From assembly GCF_963855985.1 (NCBI RefSeq), contig NC_087093.1, positions 15,019,001 through 15,083,000 on the forward strand: a DNA stretch of 64,000 bases, read 5' to 3'. The notes below the pieces were generated by a model. That model did no database searches. It worked only from the letters and a program-made list of their open reading frames with translations, and was not told where the DNA came from. The position numbers and the translations under genes were made by a program. The DNA comes from Ostrinia nubilalis. Lineage: Eukaryota > Arthropoda > Insecta > Lepidoptera > Crambidae. Below, piece by piece: positions 9,647 to 20,934 of this stretch (position 1 is the first letter of the stretch; the number at the start of each line of letters is the position of its first letter).

Positions 9647-9745
9647 GGTGCAGGTCTTTAACCATTTGAATATTTGAGATTTATTTTAAACTGGCTTTTG
9701 CCTGTACCTTCGCGTAAAGCTTCAGTTTGATATAGAAAAACTATC
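9647..9745 (+). repeat. Direct duplication, copy A, fused to SINE head
   Basis: TGCAGGTCTTTAACC, CCATTTGAATATTTGAGATT and TATTTTAAACTGGCTTTTGC recur at 10042-10145. After the shared flank both copies run into a degraded SINE head. Confidence 0.7.
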
Positions 9746-9871
9746 CTCATTTCCTGGATTGTATTATAGGCCGGTAGATCTATTCTCATAAATAAAACAC
9801 TGAATACTTAACTTTCACAATATGGTATATTATTGCCTTAGTTTAAATAAAATTCATCACTAACACCAAAA

Positions 9872-9893
9872 GCGCGGGGAGTCGTCCCCGCGC
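9872..9893. other. GC-perfect stem-loop
   Basis: A nine-base perfect stem GCGCGGGGA/TCCCCGCGC encloses a GTCG loop in otherwise AT-rich DNA. Confidence 0.7.
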
Positions 9894-9922
9894 GTCCTTC
9901 TATTCTCACGTTTGATTCTAGT

Positions 9923-9949
9923 GTGACATTGACATTACGTCAATGTCAC
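9923..9949. other. Inverted repeat with ACGT core
   Basis: GTGACATTGAC and GTCAATGTCAC form an 11-bp perfect stem around ATTAC, about 30 bp from the hairpin at 9872. Confidence 0.6.
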
Positions 9950-10041
9950 TACGACAAGAGCTCAGTGGGTATAACGATACCGCTATTTTAACGTTCTAGA
10001 TTCTTCACAATTGACAATTGTAAACTATCTCTAGCCAGCCA

Positions 10042-10235
10042 TATGCAGGTCCTTAAATGGTCTGCCATTTGAATATTTGAGATTTATTTTAAACTCGCTT
10101 TGCCTGCGGCTTCACTTAGATAAGCTTCGCTTCTTCACGTGCGTGTAAAAATATAAAATAAAACTATCCTATGTTTTTCCCTGGGTCTGAAACTATCTCT
10201 ATAACCAATTTCATTTCAAAAGACAGACAGTTATT
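10042..10235 (+). repeat. Direct duplication, copy B, with SINE body
   Basis: It repeats the flank of copy A at 9647, then continues CCTGCGGCTTCAC, AACTATCCTATGTTTTTCCC and AGACAGACAG, a partial lepidopteran SINE. Confidence 0.65.
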
Positions 10236-11676
10236 TTCGCAGGGATGTTAAAATGTTTGCAGCTTCTGAGTTAGGAGTAGCTACTTATTATGAGGTTTAC
10301 CAATTAATATTTTACTATACTTTATGATTTTTATTTAAAATAGAAAAAAAAAACAATTTGCAAAAAAAAACACTGCTTGATTTGGATGCGAGTAAAGTTT
10401 TATCTATTCTCAATTTCTATTTATCTGAAGATGAATTTCTAGACTAGAGAAAATAGATCTACTCTTAGACGTGATAGACAATCAATAAAATACAGGCTTT
10501 CAATGGTTTTTTCTTTAAGTTCCAAAAACATTTTATCAAAGAAGAGTTAACGTGAGCCATTTTCAACTATAACTTTTTGTTTCTCGAAGAAAACACGACT
10601 ATATTTTTCTAAGTAGTGATAAAATCATATTATTTCTAAGATAAAATTCGAGTTACTCAAGAAATCAAATTGATGAAATGTTTTGGCAGACCTTATAAAG
10701 TGATAATAGTGTTTTATAAAATGAATTTTCTTATTCTTTTGCTTGTATTTTGTAAAGTAAATAAAAATGGTATTCATTTTTATGTTTTTTGTTACAGGTA
10801 AGAATTGACTTCTTAAGTCGTACTCATAGATGAATAAAACAACAACTTTGGTAAGTGTCTCTGAATCTCTTAGGTGTATTTAACCCTTTATCTGAAAGGT
10901 GACTTATTTTTGCCGTCATATTTTCAACCTTATTCAAGAGAAATATTGGCCATAATCATTTAGCTTGAGAAAGTGCTATTAAAGATAATGGTTCTTTGAC
11001 ATAGACATCAAGCCAATAGTCGTATAGCTTTTATATTATGTTCGCTTATTATACCCTAAAAGCTTTTCTGAGAAATAATGGTTTAGTAGTTATTTTAATG
11101 GCCAGTGTTTTACAGTAGATTACAGGAATCAATTAAGGCTCTTTTAAATCCTCCAATAGGTTTGCACACAGTAAATTACATCAAAAAGCATTCAGTCATA
11201 ACAATAATTTTATTGTCTTAAGTTTTTTGTATAATAACACTGGTCAACAGTGTTTTTGTTGCCCTTGATATTTAAATGATTTTGTGTCAATTAAGACCCA
11301 CAATTTACGAAACTATTATTACTTTTAGCAGATTGGCTCTAGTTTTTTTTTAAATCGTCTTTTTCTGATTAGGACTATAAATAGTAGAAAATTAAGCAAG
11401 TACATTTTATAAAATCAAATTTTATCTAAAACGAACCTCAAATGTTGTTCTGAATGATTTTAATTAATTTACAGAGAAGTAAAAAGATTTAAAAAATGCA
11501 TAAAAATAATGTTAGATTTCAGAGAAACACCTTTTGTAGATTTTTTTAAATTAAATGTTGTGGGTCAATTTCGCTATGTGACCAACATTACTTAATCAGT
11601 CAGGAAACGATCCTATCTACCTTGATATCTTTATTCCATCACTCTTACGTCTTGATAGAATCATTATACCTGCTCG
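10236..11676. other. Unassigned AT-rich stretch
   Basis: No recognised gene or repeat. Several A/T runs are present. Confidence 0.5.
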
Positions 11677-12057
11677 TCACTGCAATTTCATAAAAATAAA
11701 TAAACATCTACCCACGTGACTGCGAAGAAAGTGCAGCTTATTATGCTCATATTTGCTTCGACATATTTTGCCCATTAAACTGTGAAATTTAGTGCTTTCT
11801 AGTAACCTAAAAAATATTAAAATCAACACTAAATCTCTCCAAGCTTCACACACAGAATAAGTGTAATAATGTATATTCGAATTTGCCCACACATCTTGTT
11901 CCCAGAGAATTTTCTTTGCTATATAGTTCCATATACATACAAAATGGGTATTAGACGTATACTTAAGTGTAAGGCGAAGTAAAAATCTAAGACGTCCAGA
12001 CAATATGACAAGTAATGACATCAATATTACTGTCATTACTTCCTTCGGTAATGACAT
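11677..12057 (-). other. Open frame of unknown status, 126 codons
   Basis: The minus strand stays open for 126 codons from the ATG at 12057 (142 from an upstream GTG). The protein has no motif I recognise and is rich in Leu, Ile and Phe as expected for translated AT-rich DNA. No splice sites or family similarity support it. It may be a chance frame. Confidence 0.12.
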
Positions 12058-12105
12058 TCTAAATCTCCCAACATACAAATAGCCTTGTCGCACTATAACC
12101 GCCAC

Positions 12106-12807
12106 TCCTTGATTCCAGCCACCACATTGTCAGTGGTATGACATTATTTTATCGTAATATCATTGTTACTGATAGTATCTGGTCCCATTACGTTTAAAAT
12201 TGTGCAGAAAAACTAATTTAGTCCAGGTTCCTGGTCACTTATTAACAACGCATGTTTCAAAGAGCCCATATAAATTGTTTATCACTTAAACATTAATATC
12301 ATAAAAACTAGAGCCAATTCAGTACTTTCGTTAATATATTCGTAAATTGTATGCTTCAAAGCATATAAATCCGAAGAAATAAACAGGGCAACAAAAAAAA
12401 ATTTTTTTTTGTTGAGCTGTGTAATAAAAAAAAACAGATGTTGACACGGATGTTTACGATGACTTGATGGTTTTGCAAATAGCAATGAAAAAACAAATAA
12501 CTATAGGTTGGACCAAAACTAGTTGCTTTGCTAAAAAAATGCTGTCCAATGAAGCGCTCCTTCATGACTAAAATTGCATGAAGCGATGCATAGTTTCCCG
12601 TCACCCACGCGTCCCTGCCTCGAACCGTTTTCGAGACATCAAGCGTTGTTATTTGCAAAAATATTTAGCCCCCCCTATATAAAACTCAAGTAATATTTAG
12701 CATTCTAGACACTAACTCAGAACTGCGTCATTCTAGGCTGGAACGAGCCACACTCGACCAAAGTCACCTTGCACCGATTTTGGCATCATCAGATGTTTTA
12801 GGAAAGA
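12106..12807. other. Unassigned stretch
   Basis: It contains overlapping short frames without motifs, an A8/T10 run near 12393-12410 and no recognised repeat. Confidence 0.4.
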
Positions 12808-12915
12808 AATCAATAGGCCTGGTTTCCACCAGGGGACATTATTTTGTCTCGTGACCTTGGCTCCAGACAAGATACTTACCCACTCGTCTTGGGAACGTCA
12901 CAAGGGACGTCCCAA
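12808..12915. repeat. Direct duplication, copy A (CACCAGGGGACATTA)
   Basis: AGAAATCAATAGGCC, CCACCAGGGGACATTATTTT, GTCTCGTGACCTTG and CGTCTTGGGAACGTCAC reappear in the same order at 13064-13172. Small indels, including a CGTAGT insertion in copy B, mark divergence. Confidence 0.7.
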
Positions 12916-13063
12916 AGCATCGCAAGCTGTCTGAAAAGAGGAATAGTAAAATAAGTAAGAATACTTTAAATACCAGACATTATTCACTCGGAAGTTCTTC
13001 CTACATAACTGAAAGAAACGATATATTCTTATCCATTTTGGCTTCTTTGATAGTGTTGTATTG

Positions 13064-13172
13064 AAGAAATCAATACACCATTTTCACCAGGGGACATTAT
13101 TTTGTCTCGTAGTCGTGACCTTGTCTCCCGATAAGATACATCCACTAGTCTTTGCAACGTCACTGGGGGCAT
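13064..13172. repeat. Direct duplication, copy B (CACCAGGGGACATTA)
   Basis: The second copy lies about 256 bp downstream of copy A in the same orientation. The two may be half-elements of one larger repeat or a local tandem duplication. Confidence 0.7.
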
Positions 13173-14811
13173 CCTTCGCCATCCTAAAGTAAATTAAGCG
13201 CTTACAAAGTCCAGCGAATACAAAGCTTAGTGAAGTAATGAGTATTATGATTGAATGGTATTTAGATCACCAATAAAGTAACATTTGCCATCATCCACAA
13301 AAAACTTACGAATACGACACATTGAATAATTTATAGTCGTTTACATTTGACCACGTATGTTTCAAAAGTTTTCCAAATTAGCTCAGTCCGATTTAAACCT
13401 TTATACCTAGACAGTATGTATAATAATTGTCACTGGTGCTAGACACTCTAATCCTCTTATGTTCTTTAAAAAAATCTTTCCTGATTCGGCCATTAACTAC
13501 ACACTGCGCTTGTAGCGTCTATCCGCCTGTCACTTTTGTTTTATCACGCTCTGTGTGCTGTCCCTTTTCGCTCTCGAAAAGGATAAAATTGTTTTTTTTT
13601 TTTTAGTTTCTGGCCGCATATTCTCCGTCTTTTTTTTATTTTTTTTTAGCTGAATAACACTTATTCTTACCACTTTCATTTATAGATCCTATTGAATGTG
13701 ACAATAATATTAAAATTTTCTTAATCACTTGTAATCAAAGTTTCGTAACCAATGTGATGCAGAAAAAATATTATGAGTTTCCAATATCATAGACATTTGC
13801 ATTAAACAGTATAATTTAGTAGGTAAGCTTACCTGCCATTTAATTTTGGGACGTGCCTTTTACCATTTCGCATTACGGCGGCAGACACGTGTACAAAGGG
13901 TCATTAAATGCACGCTCTTATATCAAAACGTATGTACTTTCCATTAATTAATGCCGCGCTATTGGACATCAAAAGTTGCACACCAACGCACGCACCGTGT
14001 GATGCGTGCAATCACACGCGTTTTAGTGATGGGACATGTTTGTTTAAAGCAGTATCGATATATCGTCGAGTAGTGACTTGCCTACCAATCAAAGAGTATA
14101 TCGATGATTAACATTGCAATGTTTAAAAAACAGTAAAGAATGAATCAAGTATTAATGCCGACGCAAAATAATCATTCTAGAAAAAATACTGGATTTTTTC
14201 CATCGAAGTAGACGTGACTTTGATAAATAATAAAAACTAAACTCATACAAACTACCTTAAAATAAAATTGTAACAAAAAGCTCAGAAATTAATGTGCAAC
14301 CAAAATTTGTAAATCCTTTTAATTTTCGTTCACCGAAACTTGAATAAATTGTTGTAAAATAAACTGTCGATAGTTTGGCTGCACTACACACAACGTCCAA
14401 TTAAATCTGGTCGCATACGTTAGAAGGGATTGCAGGGGGAGACGGCAGGGAAGCCTCGTTCGCAGGGGAATTACTGCGCTGGGATTTCATTTTACAATAT
14501 ATCGATGTGGATCGACATGCAGTTTTTTGCTAGTTTTGTTTTTTTAGATAACTATCGATATAATGAAAATACAATAATGAAATTTATTTAATGCAGCAAA
14601 CTTGTTACATTTACATTTTTCAAATTTCCTTTTTTTTTCTATCTTCAAATGGTAATTTAGTTATCATTATTTTAACTGCACGCCTTGCTTGTAGCAGAGT
14701 TTTGGTCTGACACTGTGTGGTTTACTTTTGACATGATTTTCTTGTAAACCTCGCAAACATCCAATAAAACTCACACTTTTTCTTACAGAAATCTAACCGT
14801 TTCTGATTTTG
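13173..14811. other. Unassigned stretch with a GC-richer section at 13840-14510
   Basis: No gene recognised. The section around 13980-14060 has repeated CGCACG and CACACGCG words, and 14400-14500 contains a GGGGGAGACGGCAGGGAAG patch. Three ATCGAT motifs lie between 14050 and 14520. Regulatory function is possible but unsupported. Confidence 0.35.
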
Positions 14812-14962
14812 CTTTCAACCTTCCGTCTATTTTCACTTCCATTTAAAATTATCTTCACCATTCAGAAATTCTGTTTCCCACCACTGCAGCTGTCTCCAAA
14901 TAGTTCTCTAGGGGGCGGTGTCTAACAGTCCCCCTTCATGCTCCATTAGACGCGTCCACGGG
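14812..14962. repeat. Dispersed duplication, copy A (CCACCACTGCAGCT)
   Basis: TTTAAAATTATCTTCACC, CCCACCACTGCAGCTGTC, CTCTAGGGGGCGGTGTCTAA and CTCCATTAGACGCGTCCACG share their order and spacing with 15522-15682, at roughly 70-80 percent identity by eye. Confidence 0.7.
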
Positions 14963-15201
14963 AAATCTTCATCAATTTCAGTATCTTATTAATTTATTCC
15001 CACTCTTACCTTGTTTACATTAACTGTTAACTTTTTGTCTTTTTACTTGCCTTCTTCGTGACTATTGTTTGAAATGGTTTACCATTGAGTTATCTTTTTT
15101 AATTACATGTTCATAAGTTTTTCTTTTTATTTTTTTATCATCATTGTTAGAAAATTTAACTTTAGATAGATCCATGTTGTCGTAACCATTTTATGTATAA
15201 A
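14963..15201. other. Short unassigned stretch
   Basis: Nothing recognised. Confidence 0.5.
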
Positions 15202-15388
15202 CTAGCTTTTTCCCGCGGCTTCACCCGCGTAAAATTTTGTTTATCACAGATCGTCGTAAATTATAGCCTATATGTTATTCTGGGCTATAAACAATAATAC
15301 TGTAAAGTTTCATCAAAATCCGTTCAGTAGTTACAAGAGTAACAAACATCCAGACATCCAAACGTTCGCATTTATAATATTAGTCAGA
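15202..15388 (+). repeat. Full-length tRNA-type SINE (Metulj-like)
   Basis: CTAGCTTTTTCCCGCGGCTT and CACCCGCGTAAAATTTTG form the head. TATAGCCTATATGTTATTCT and AAAGTTTCATCAAAATCCG are the body, and CATTTATAATATTAGTCAG is the tail. The order matches SINEs called Metulj in butterflies; assignment by recognition only. Confidence 0.8.
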
Positions 15389-15521
15389 TTATGCAAGTTT
15401 ATCAATGACCTGATGATGAACCGATGATTATGTAATAAATTGTTGCATTTATCCTAAATGATTTTCATCAATGCCTGATATTAAAGTATTGTGGTCCATC
15501 ATTCAAAACAAAGCCACGCTC

Positions 15522-15682
15522 AACCTTTTCCAGTCCGTTATCGCCCCGTTTAAAATTATCTTCGTCGTCCAGAAATTTGCTTGCCACCACTGCAGCTCTT
15601 CAAACAGTCCTCAGGGGGCGATATCTAAAAGTGCATCGCCCCACTCTGCCCTTTACGCCCCATTAGATGCTTCCGCGGGATT
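15522..15682. repeat. Dispersed duplication, copy B (CCACCACTGCAGCT)
   Basis: This is the better preserved partner of 14812-14962, with TTTAAAATTATCTTCGTCGT, GCCACCACTGCAGCTCTTC and CCCCATTAGATGCTTCCGCG. It is rich in GC compared with its surroundings, and an 82-codon plus-strand frame overlaps it but is not conserved in copy A. Confidence 0.7.
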
Positions 15683-16888
15683 CCACATTTGCATAAGCGG
15701 CTTGGCTCTCTACACGTAGTAATTGGGATCACACGACTGTGCCCAGTCTAACCTAACCCCTCTCCTTTCACGCCAAATTGGGGAATCACCCCGAATTCAC
15801 CGTCTCCACCTAACCTGGACTGTCCAGTGTAGATTTAAGTTAGGTACCACTGTTTGCTTTGCACTTAAGCGTTGCTCTTCGTGCTTTTAATCGAAGTGCG
15901 AAATTTGAATGCGATTTAAATACGTATTGTTTTAGGTACTTTTGGAGCAAAGTACGCAATTTGCATCGAGAAGGGCGATTGATTTGCCCCGTCCATTTCG
16001 AATGAGCGCACAACTAATTGCTTTGCGAACGAGTTTTTAGTTCTGATTGGGTATCAAACTACGCTTCTCATATTTTTGCTGGATTAATCGATTGGGCTGT
16101 GGAATGTAAAACATTTCGGTAGGCTGTTGGGATTTTACGCCTTTGTGTGTTTTCTAATTAATTGAATTGATAAATAGGTAGGTATCTAAGAATACCATTA
16201 ATGGTAGATTCAGTTCATCTTGAAAATCATCTGCTCCATTCTTGGGATACAAAATAGTAAATTAAATTCAAAAACTTTAATAAGGAGATTCTGAAACTGG
16301 AAAAGCTATTTCTTGCTCGGTTGAGTTCACTGAAGAACACAATCTCAACTAACGTTTTGTCAAGAAGCATAGCTCTGCTGGTTAAAATAATTAATACTAG
16401 CACTTAAACTTTAATCCGTCACATAAATCACCTCATTCATTTTCTTTTAAGCAGATCAAATTGCCACAGCAAATTGAATTTTATGTCTTGAATAATAAAG
16501 TCTGAGGATTTAAGTACATGCAGGATATTGCTGAGATTTTACCACTGAAAAGGAGACTCTGTGGCGATAGAAATAAGGTTTGTGTGTAAAATTAAACGTA
16601 GTTTAAGAACTATTTCCTCATTTGCGGCGTGTCGTAATGAGGACGAATATTTATCTTCATTTTCGTGTTTCAAATCTGAAGTTACATGACGTTTGATATA
16701 AATATGACCCTCGTTGTCTAGTTTTCTTTATAAATATGATTTTAATCTAAACTAGTACTTCTTTCACAACTAGGTATTGTTCATAACTCCTGAAGTTCTT
16801 ACAATGAGAGCAAATGAAGTGTTTGATGGTCATTCAGGAACATTCTCTGTCAGTTGAACTAACTTTTGGTTTCACATGTAGTACATAC
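15683..16888. other. Unassigned stretch
   Basis: No recognised gene or repeat. Confidence 0.5.
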
Positions 16889-17031
16889 GCCCGTATTCAC
16901 AAATAATGCTTGCTTATGTGAAGCTGCAAATCTAACGCACAGTGTTGAATAGAGCTCTGTGATTGGTTCGTGTGTCACCCTGTGCATCCACGCACTCTGT
17001 GAGACCTCATAGTAATGTTTGTGAATACGGG
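16889..17031 (-). mobile_element. MITE, CCCGTATTCACAAA family (copy 1)
   Basis: The ends GCCCGTATTCACAAA and TTTGTGAATACGGG are inverted repeats. The interior (ACAGAGCTC-type core, GGTGACACACGAACC on the complement) matches the copy at 50377-50519 in reverse orientation. Both are about 143 bp. The superfamily is not determined. Confidence 0.85.
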
Positions 17032-17863
17032 TAATAGACTAACTGGGATATTCAGTTACTGCTTACTGGTGACATGAATCTTTTATTTGCTAGATAGAGT
17101 TATCTACAAGATAATTCTCAGAAACTGGTTGAACTGCCTTTAAGGATTATAGTTAAGTCTCATTAACTCTGTGATTTTGCACTAAGCTCCCAAACATAAG
17201 TACTGATGCTATTCCCGAATTTAATAAAGCCTGGCTGCGTGTGTTGTCATTTACATTTAAAGTGGCAATTATTTGGTATCATTAGCGCCCTCTGTCGGCT
17301 ATAAAACGCACCCAACACGCACCCCATCCTCTTATTGCGATTATAAATTAGAAATAAAATGGCGATTTTTAATCTCTACCGCTTTTTTAATACGTTAGTC
17401 GTCAGTATTGCCAGTGGATAATGTAAAAGTATGTTTTATTAAAAATTTAAGTGCCCATTATGTGCGTGATGGGAATTTTCAGAATATCTTTAGTTGTATG
17501 TATTTTACCCGACAGCACCAGAAGGTTGTGTTTTTGACTTAATTGTCAATGTTTACATTTAAGAGCCATTTCACAAAAATATTCCGCGCGAATTTAGGTA
17601 AAAGCTGTCAACGCAACGTCAAAAGAGTAAAAAGAACGCTGAAATGGACAAAAAAATCTTGAGCCGTGACCGTATTAAGACTTGATTTAAGTTATTAATT
17701 TTAAGGTAGAATGAGGTATTCAAACTTGATAAATTAATTTAAATTTTTAATAGAGTTTATTAAGTCTTTTATATTTCGATTCATAATGAAACACGAATAG
17801 GTATAATATGTAAAATATATATCAAGTACAAAATAAAGACAGTCACATGGTGAAAAAAAAAAA
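17032..17863. other. Unassigned stretch
   Basis: A motif-rich part near 17270-17360 (GGCAATTATTTGG, TAGCGCCCTCTGTCGGC, GCGATTATAAATTAG) could be regulatory. Otherwise nothing is recognised. Confidence 0.35.
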
Positions 17864-18029
17864 TCTGCCCCCTTACAGCTCCATCATCGGACCCTGGATA
17901 CGAAATATTCGTCAAGGCAAATCACACAAGCCCAAACTCCATAGGGTTCTATTGTTTTGTTACGGAGGTGGCCATTGCATCTCTTCCAGATCCATTATCA
18001 GACAGAGCTAAGAAATAAATAAATAAATA
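17864..18029 (+). repeat. LINE 3' end with (AAAT)n tail
   Basis: CAGCTCCATCATCGGACCCT, TTCGTCAAGGCAAATCACAC, ACGGAGGTGGCCATTGCATC and an AAATAAATAAATAAAT tail have the look of a 5'-truncated lepidopteran LINE 3' end. The clade was not resolved. Confidence 0.5.
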
Positions 18030-18082
18030 TTATTATAAGTAAACAAATAACTAAAATCATTCATCTTACTATCTTACTTCTT

Positions 18083-18484
18083 ACTAGTCTTACTAATATT
18101 ATAAATACGAAAGTTTGTGTGGATGTCTGGATGTTTGTTACACTTTCACGCAAAAACTACTGAACAGATTTTGATGAAACTTTACAGTACAGTACAGCAG
18201 TACTAGGCAGTCTGTGTTCAACTATCACTCGGGTCGGAAGTTCCTATCGCAAGACCTTTGGTTCACTCAGTTCCGATACGACTCTAGTGCTGTGTGTAAT
18301 TATTTTCGTGAATACACTGAGTTTATTAATTTCTACGAGTGGATTCGACGTGTTCGTGGATGGCGACGCTCATCCAGCCCTGGCGTCGACCAGAATAACA
18401 ATGTATAGGCTATAAATTTATGACGATCTGTGACAAACTAAATTTCAAGCGGGTAAAGCCGCGGGCAATACTACATATTTCATA
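18083..18484 (-). repeat. Metulj-like SINE with a 200-bp foreign segment
   Basis: On the minus strand a normal SINE head (GCCCGCGGCTTTACCCGC) runs to TATTGTTATTCTGG, is interrupted, and resumes at TACTGTAAAGTTTCATCA through to the AATATTAGTAAGAC tail. In the intact copies at 15202 and 22745 the two halves are separated by only about 16 bases. The interrupting 18195-18392 segment is GC-richer and matches nothing else in the window. Confidence 0.75.
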
Positions 18485-18530
18485 CTAGCTTTTTGCGCGC
18501 GACTTCTTCTACGATGAAGTGGAAAATGGT
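18484..18530 (+). repeat. SINE head fragment, plus strand
   Basis: ACTAGCTTTTTGCGCGCGAC followed by degraded sequence. It lies head-to-head with the SINE at 18083-18484. Confidence 0.5.
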
Positions 18531-18664
18531 TCTAATAGAATTAAAATATTCTAAGAAAATTAATTTTGTTAAATGATTATAATTATATTTTTTGATATAA
18601 AATCTACAAATTATTATGTTTAAATATTTGAATACTTACAAAATTATGAGATCTTTCTAAAACA

Positions 18665-18942
18665 AAATTAAAACACTACACCTGCCGCAGATTTCTTTGT
18701 CAACAATGTTTTTTTGTTTTTCCTTCAGGTGCTAAAATCACCAGGCTATTGTGTGCGCATACTCTGGAGTATTCCACATACAACTGGTCGTCGGAGAAGC
18801 ATAGATTTCCATTAAGTCTACTCCCGCTACCATATGGAACTCCGCTAAAACTCGTGAGGGCGCCAACACTTGCTTTTGTATTGAACATTAGTATGAGCAG
18901 CTGCGCACGCGGTTGCCCGTTGCAGGCTCTATGCAACCACAC
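18665..18942 (-). pseudogene. Helitron helicase C-terminal relic
   Basis: The minus-strand frame contains CFSDDQLYVEYSRVCAHNSL followed by VILAPEGKTK. This corresponds to the C-terminal PIF1-like helicase segment of Helitron RepHel proteins, whose usual form is CFSHGQLYVA.SRV......VLAPEGKTKNVVY. After PEGKTK the expected NIVYKE continuation is recovered only through a frameshift. The upstream GVDL-like segment is also displaced. Only the last helicase motif survives; rolling-circle nuclease and termini were not found. It is clearly dead. Confidence 0.7.
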
Positions 18943-19618
18943 TATTTTAAAACGTGGTCCCTAAGCATGAGATGGGAAACTGCACTCTCTTGAATTCTCT
19001 TGAATTTGATGGTGTTAGGGGAATCCTAGGAATGAATACATACTTTCCAATGGAATCTCCTCATCAATATTGCGAAATTGCGAGTTGCAATGCAATGTTA
19101 CGTTTTCACTTGTTATTTTATTGTAATCTGACCTTGATTTTTCAAACACGTGTCAAAATAAAAAAATAATTTAAATCAAAAGTACTAAGGAATATTTCAT
19201 TGATATCAACTTAGAAACAAGCACAGATCACAGAAACTAAAGGGAAATGTGACAAGGGACAAATTGGAACATATTGCTTGTGAAAGCAATGATGACAGTA
19301 GCGACGTCATTATGTAAACAGTTTATATTGCTTGCATAGTACTAAAGATTATTCGAACGTTGAATACTGATATCACAGTGGGTAATGAGCACATAATTTG
19401 ATTTCTTTGTGTTTGTGAATTTCTAATACGACACTGAGTTTCGAACTCAGCGCATTACTTAGCATCGCTCTATATTTCTATGGAACCAAGTTATCTCCAA
19501 AATAACATTCCACACCTTTTTAACCTAGTCAGGTAATAATTTTAATAAAATACGAAGCACGTCATCTATCAATAGGATATATGTATATTTTAGAAGTTAA
19601 TAAATTATGCATAAAATA
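18943..19618. other. Unassigned stretch
   Basis: No recognised gene or repeat. Confidence 0.45.
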
Positions 19619-19943
19619 CACTCGCGAGCAAAAGTATGGAATCACTCACATGAAGTTGTTTCCACGCGATCTTGTGTACTAACGAATTTGTTAATAACAA
19701 AAAAAGTGACACCATTTTAAAGATTAAACTTTTAACTTTAAATTGATACCAAATTAATTTAAATCACACCAGTATTTAAAAAGATATCCCGACTGATGTG
19801 AAGAAGTAAGGAAAAAGACATGTATCAACTGTTTGAAACATCGCGAGTTGCGGCCTATTTACCCCCTATAAAAGCACGTGTTTTCGGATTTTTGCTTTCA
19901 CACTTTAATCCATACACATCTCCGCTTCTTTTGATACTTTACC

Positions 19944-20510
19944 TGGGATTCTACACCTTCAGAAGCAGCACAAATCGTTGCACTATTGCAAGAAGGGCTC
20001 AGCCAGCGGGCTGTCGCACGTCAGCTCCACATAAGCCAGTCCTGGGTTTCAAAAGTTTTAAGACGCTTTTGGGAGACTGGTGGCTTTATCCCGAGACCAA
20101 GTTCTGAACAGCGCCGGTGCATATCGCAGAGGGATGACCGTTTTTTTCATGTCAACCTCTCTATGAAATCGTCATTTGACTGGTATCGACGTCCAGCAAG
20201 AGCTCAAAAATGTTCGTAGGATAGCTGTTAGCAAGTGGACAGTTCGTCTAAGATATAAGCAATAGAATTTGACTCCGAAAAGGCCTGCCACAGACTCGAA
20301 ACTGACGGCAGGTCACCGACTAGCACGCTTTCAATTAGCTCGCACTTATTTTGATGGGAAGGCGAGTAATGGTGGCGAGTTCTGAATGCAGACTGTGTTT
20401 TCAGTGCAGCAGTCGAAGAGGTCGGGTCTATAGGCGGCCTGGGGAGCGATTTGTGCAGTGCTGGTTTGCTAAAACAGTGGCTTATGGGGGTGGCTTGCTC
20501 GACTTCCCAT
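19944..20510 (+). pseudogene. Tc1-type transposase, left arm plus spacer
   Basis: The frame encodes STPSEAAQIVALLQEGLSQR then AVARQLHISQSWVSKVLRRF, a clear homeodomain-like HTH, followed by a GGFIPRPSS linker. A frameshift follows QRDDRFF. The second DNA-binding part and KRPATDSKLTAGHRLARFQL are recognisable, then SECRLCF, RVYRRPGERFVQC and AKTVAYGGG, the region around the first catalytic aspartate. The start codon is lost (CTG at the expected place) and there are several stops and shifts. The later acidic residues are absent. Confidence 0.85.
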
Positions 20511-20527
20511 CGAGATGTGTACGAACA

Positions 20528-20934
20528 AATTGAAAGCGTGCTTATCGGTGAGCTGCCGTCAGTTTCGAGCCTGTCGCAGGCCTTTTTGGAGTCAAATTCT
20601 ATTGCTTATATCTTAGACGAACTGTCCACTCGCTAACAGCTATCCTACGAACATTTCTGAGCTCTTGTTGGACGTCGATACCAGTCAAATGACGATTTCA
20701 TAGAGAGGTTGACATGAAAAAACGGTCATCCCTCTGCGATCTGCACCGGTGCTGTTCAGAACTTGGTCTCGGGATAAAGCCACCAGTCTCCCGAAAGCGT
20801 CTTAAAACTTTTGAAACCCAGGACTGGCTTATGTGGAGCTGACGTGCGACAGCCCGCTGGCTGAGCCCTTCTTGCAATAGTGCAACGATTTGTGCTGCTT
20901 CTGAAGGTGTAGAATCCCAGGTAAAGTATCAAAA
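20528..20934 (-). pseudogene. Tc1-type transposase, right arm copy
   Basis: The minus strand repeats the left-arm N-terminal half (TPSEAAQIVALLQEGLSQR onward) with one substitution in the linker region (LSGDWWL versus LLGDWWL in the overlapping frame). It ends at the arm/spacer boundary before the catalytic domain. It is disrupted by the same frameshift as the left copy, which shows the damage predates or was copied during the duplication. Confidence 0.8.

Noticed and set aside
12282..12658. Overlapping minus-strand frames of 67 and 100 codons
   Set aside because: AT-rich, no motifs, mutually overlapping, and containing homopolymer-encoded Lys/Phe runs.
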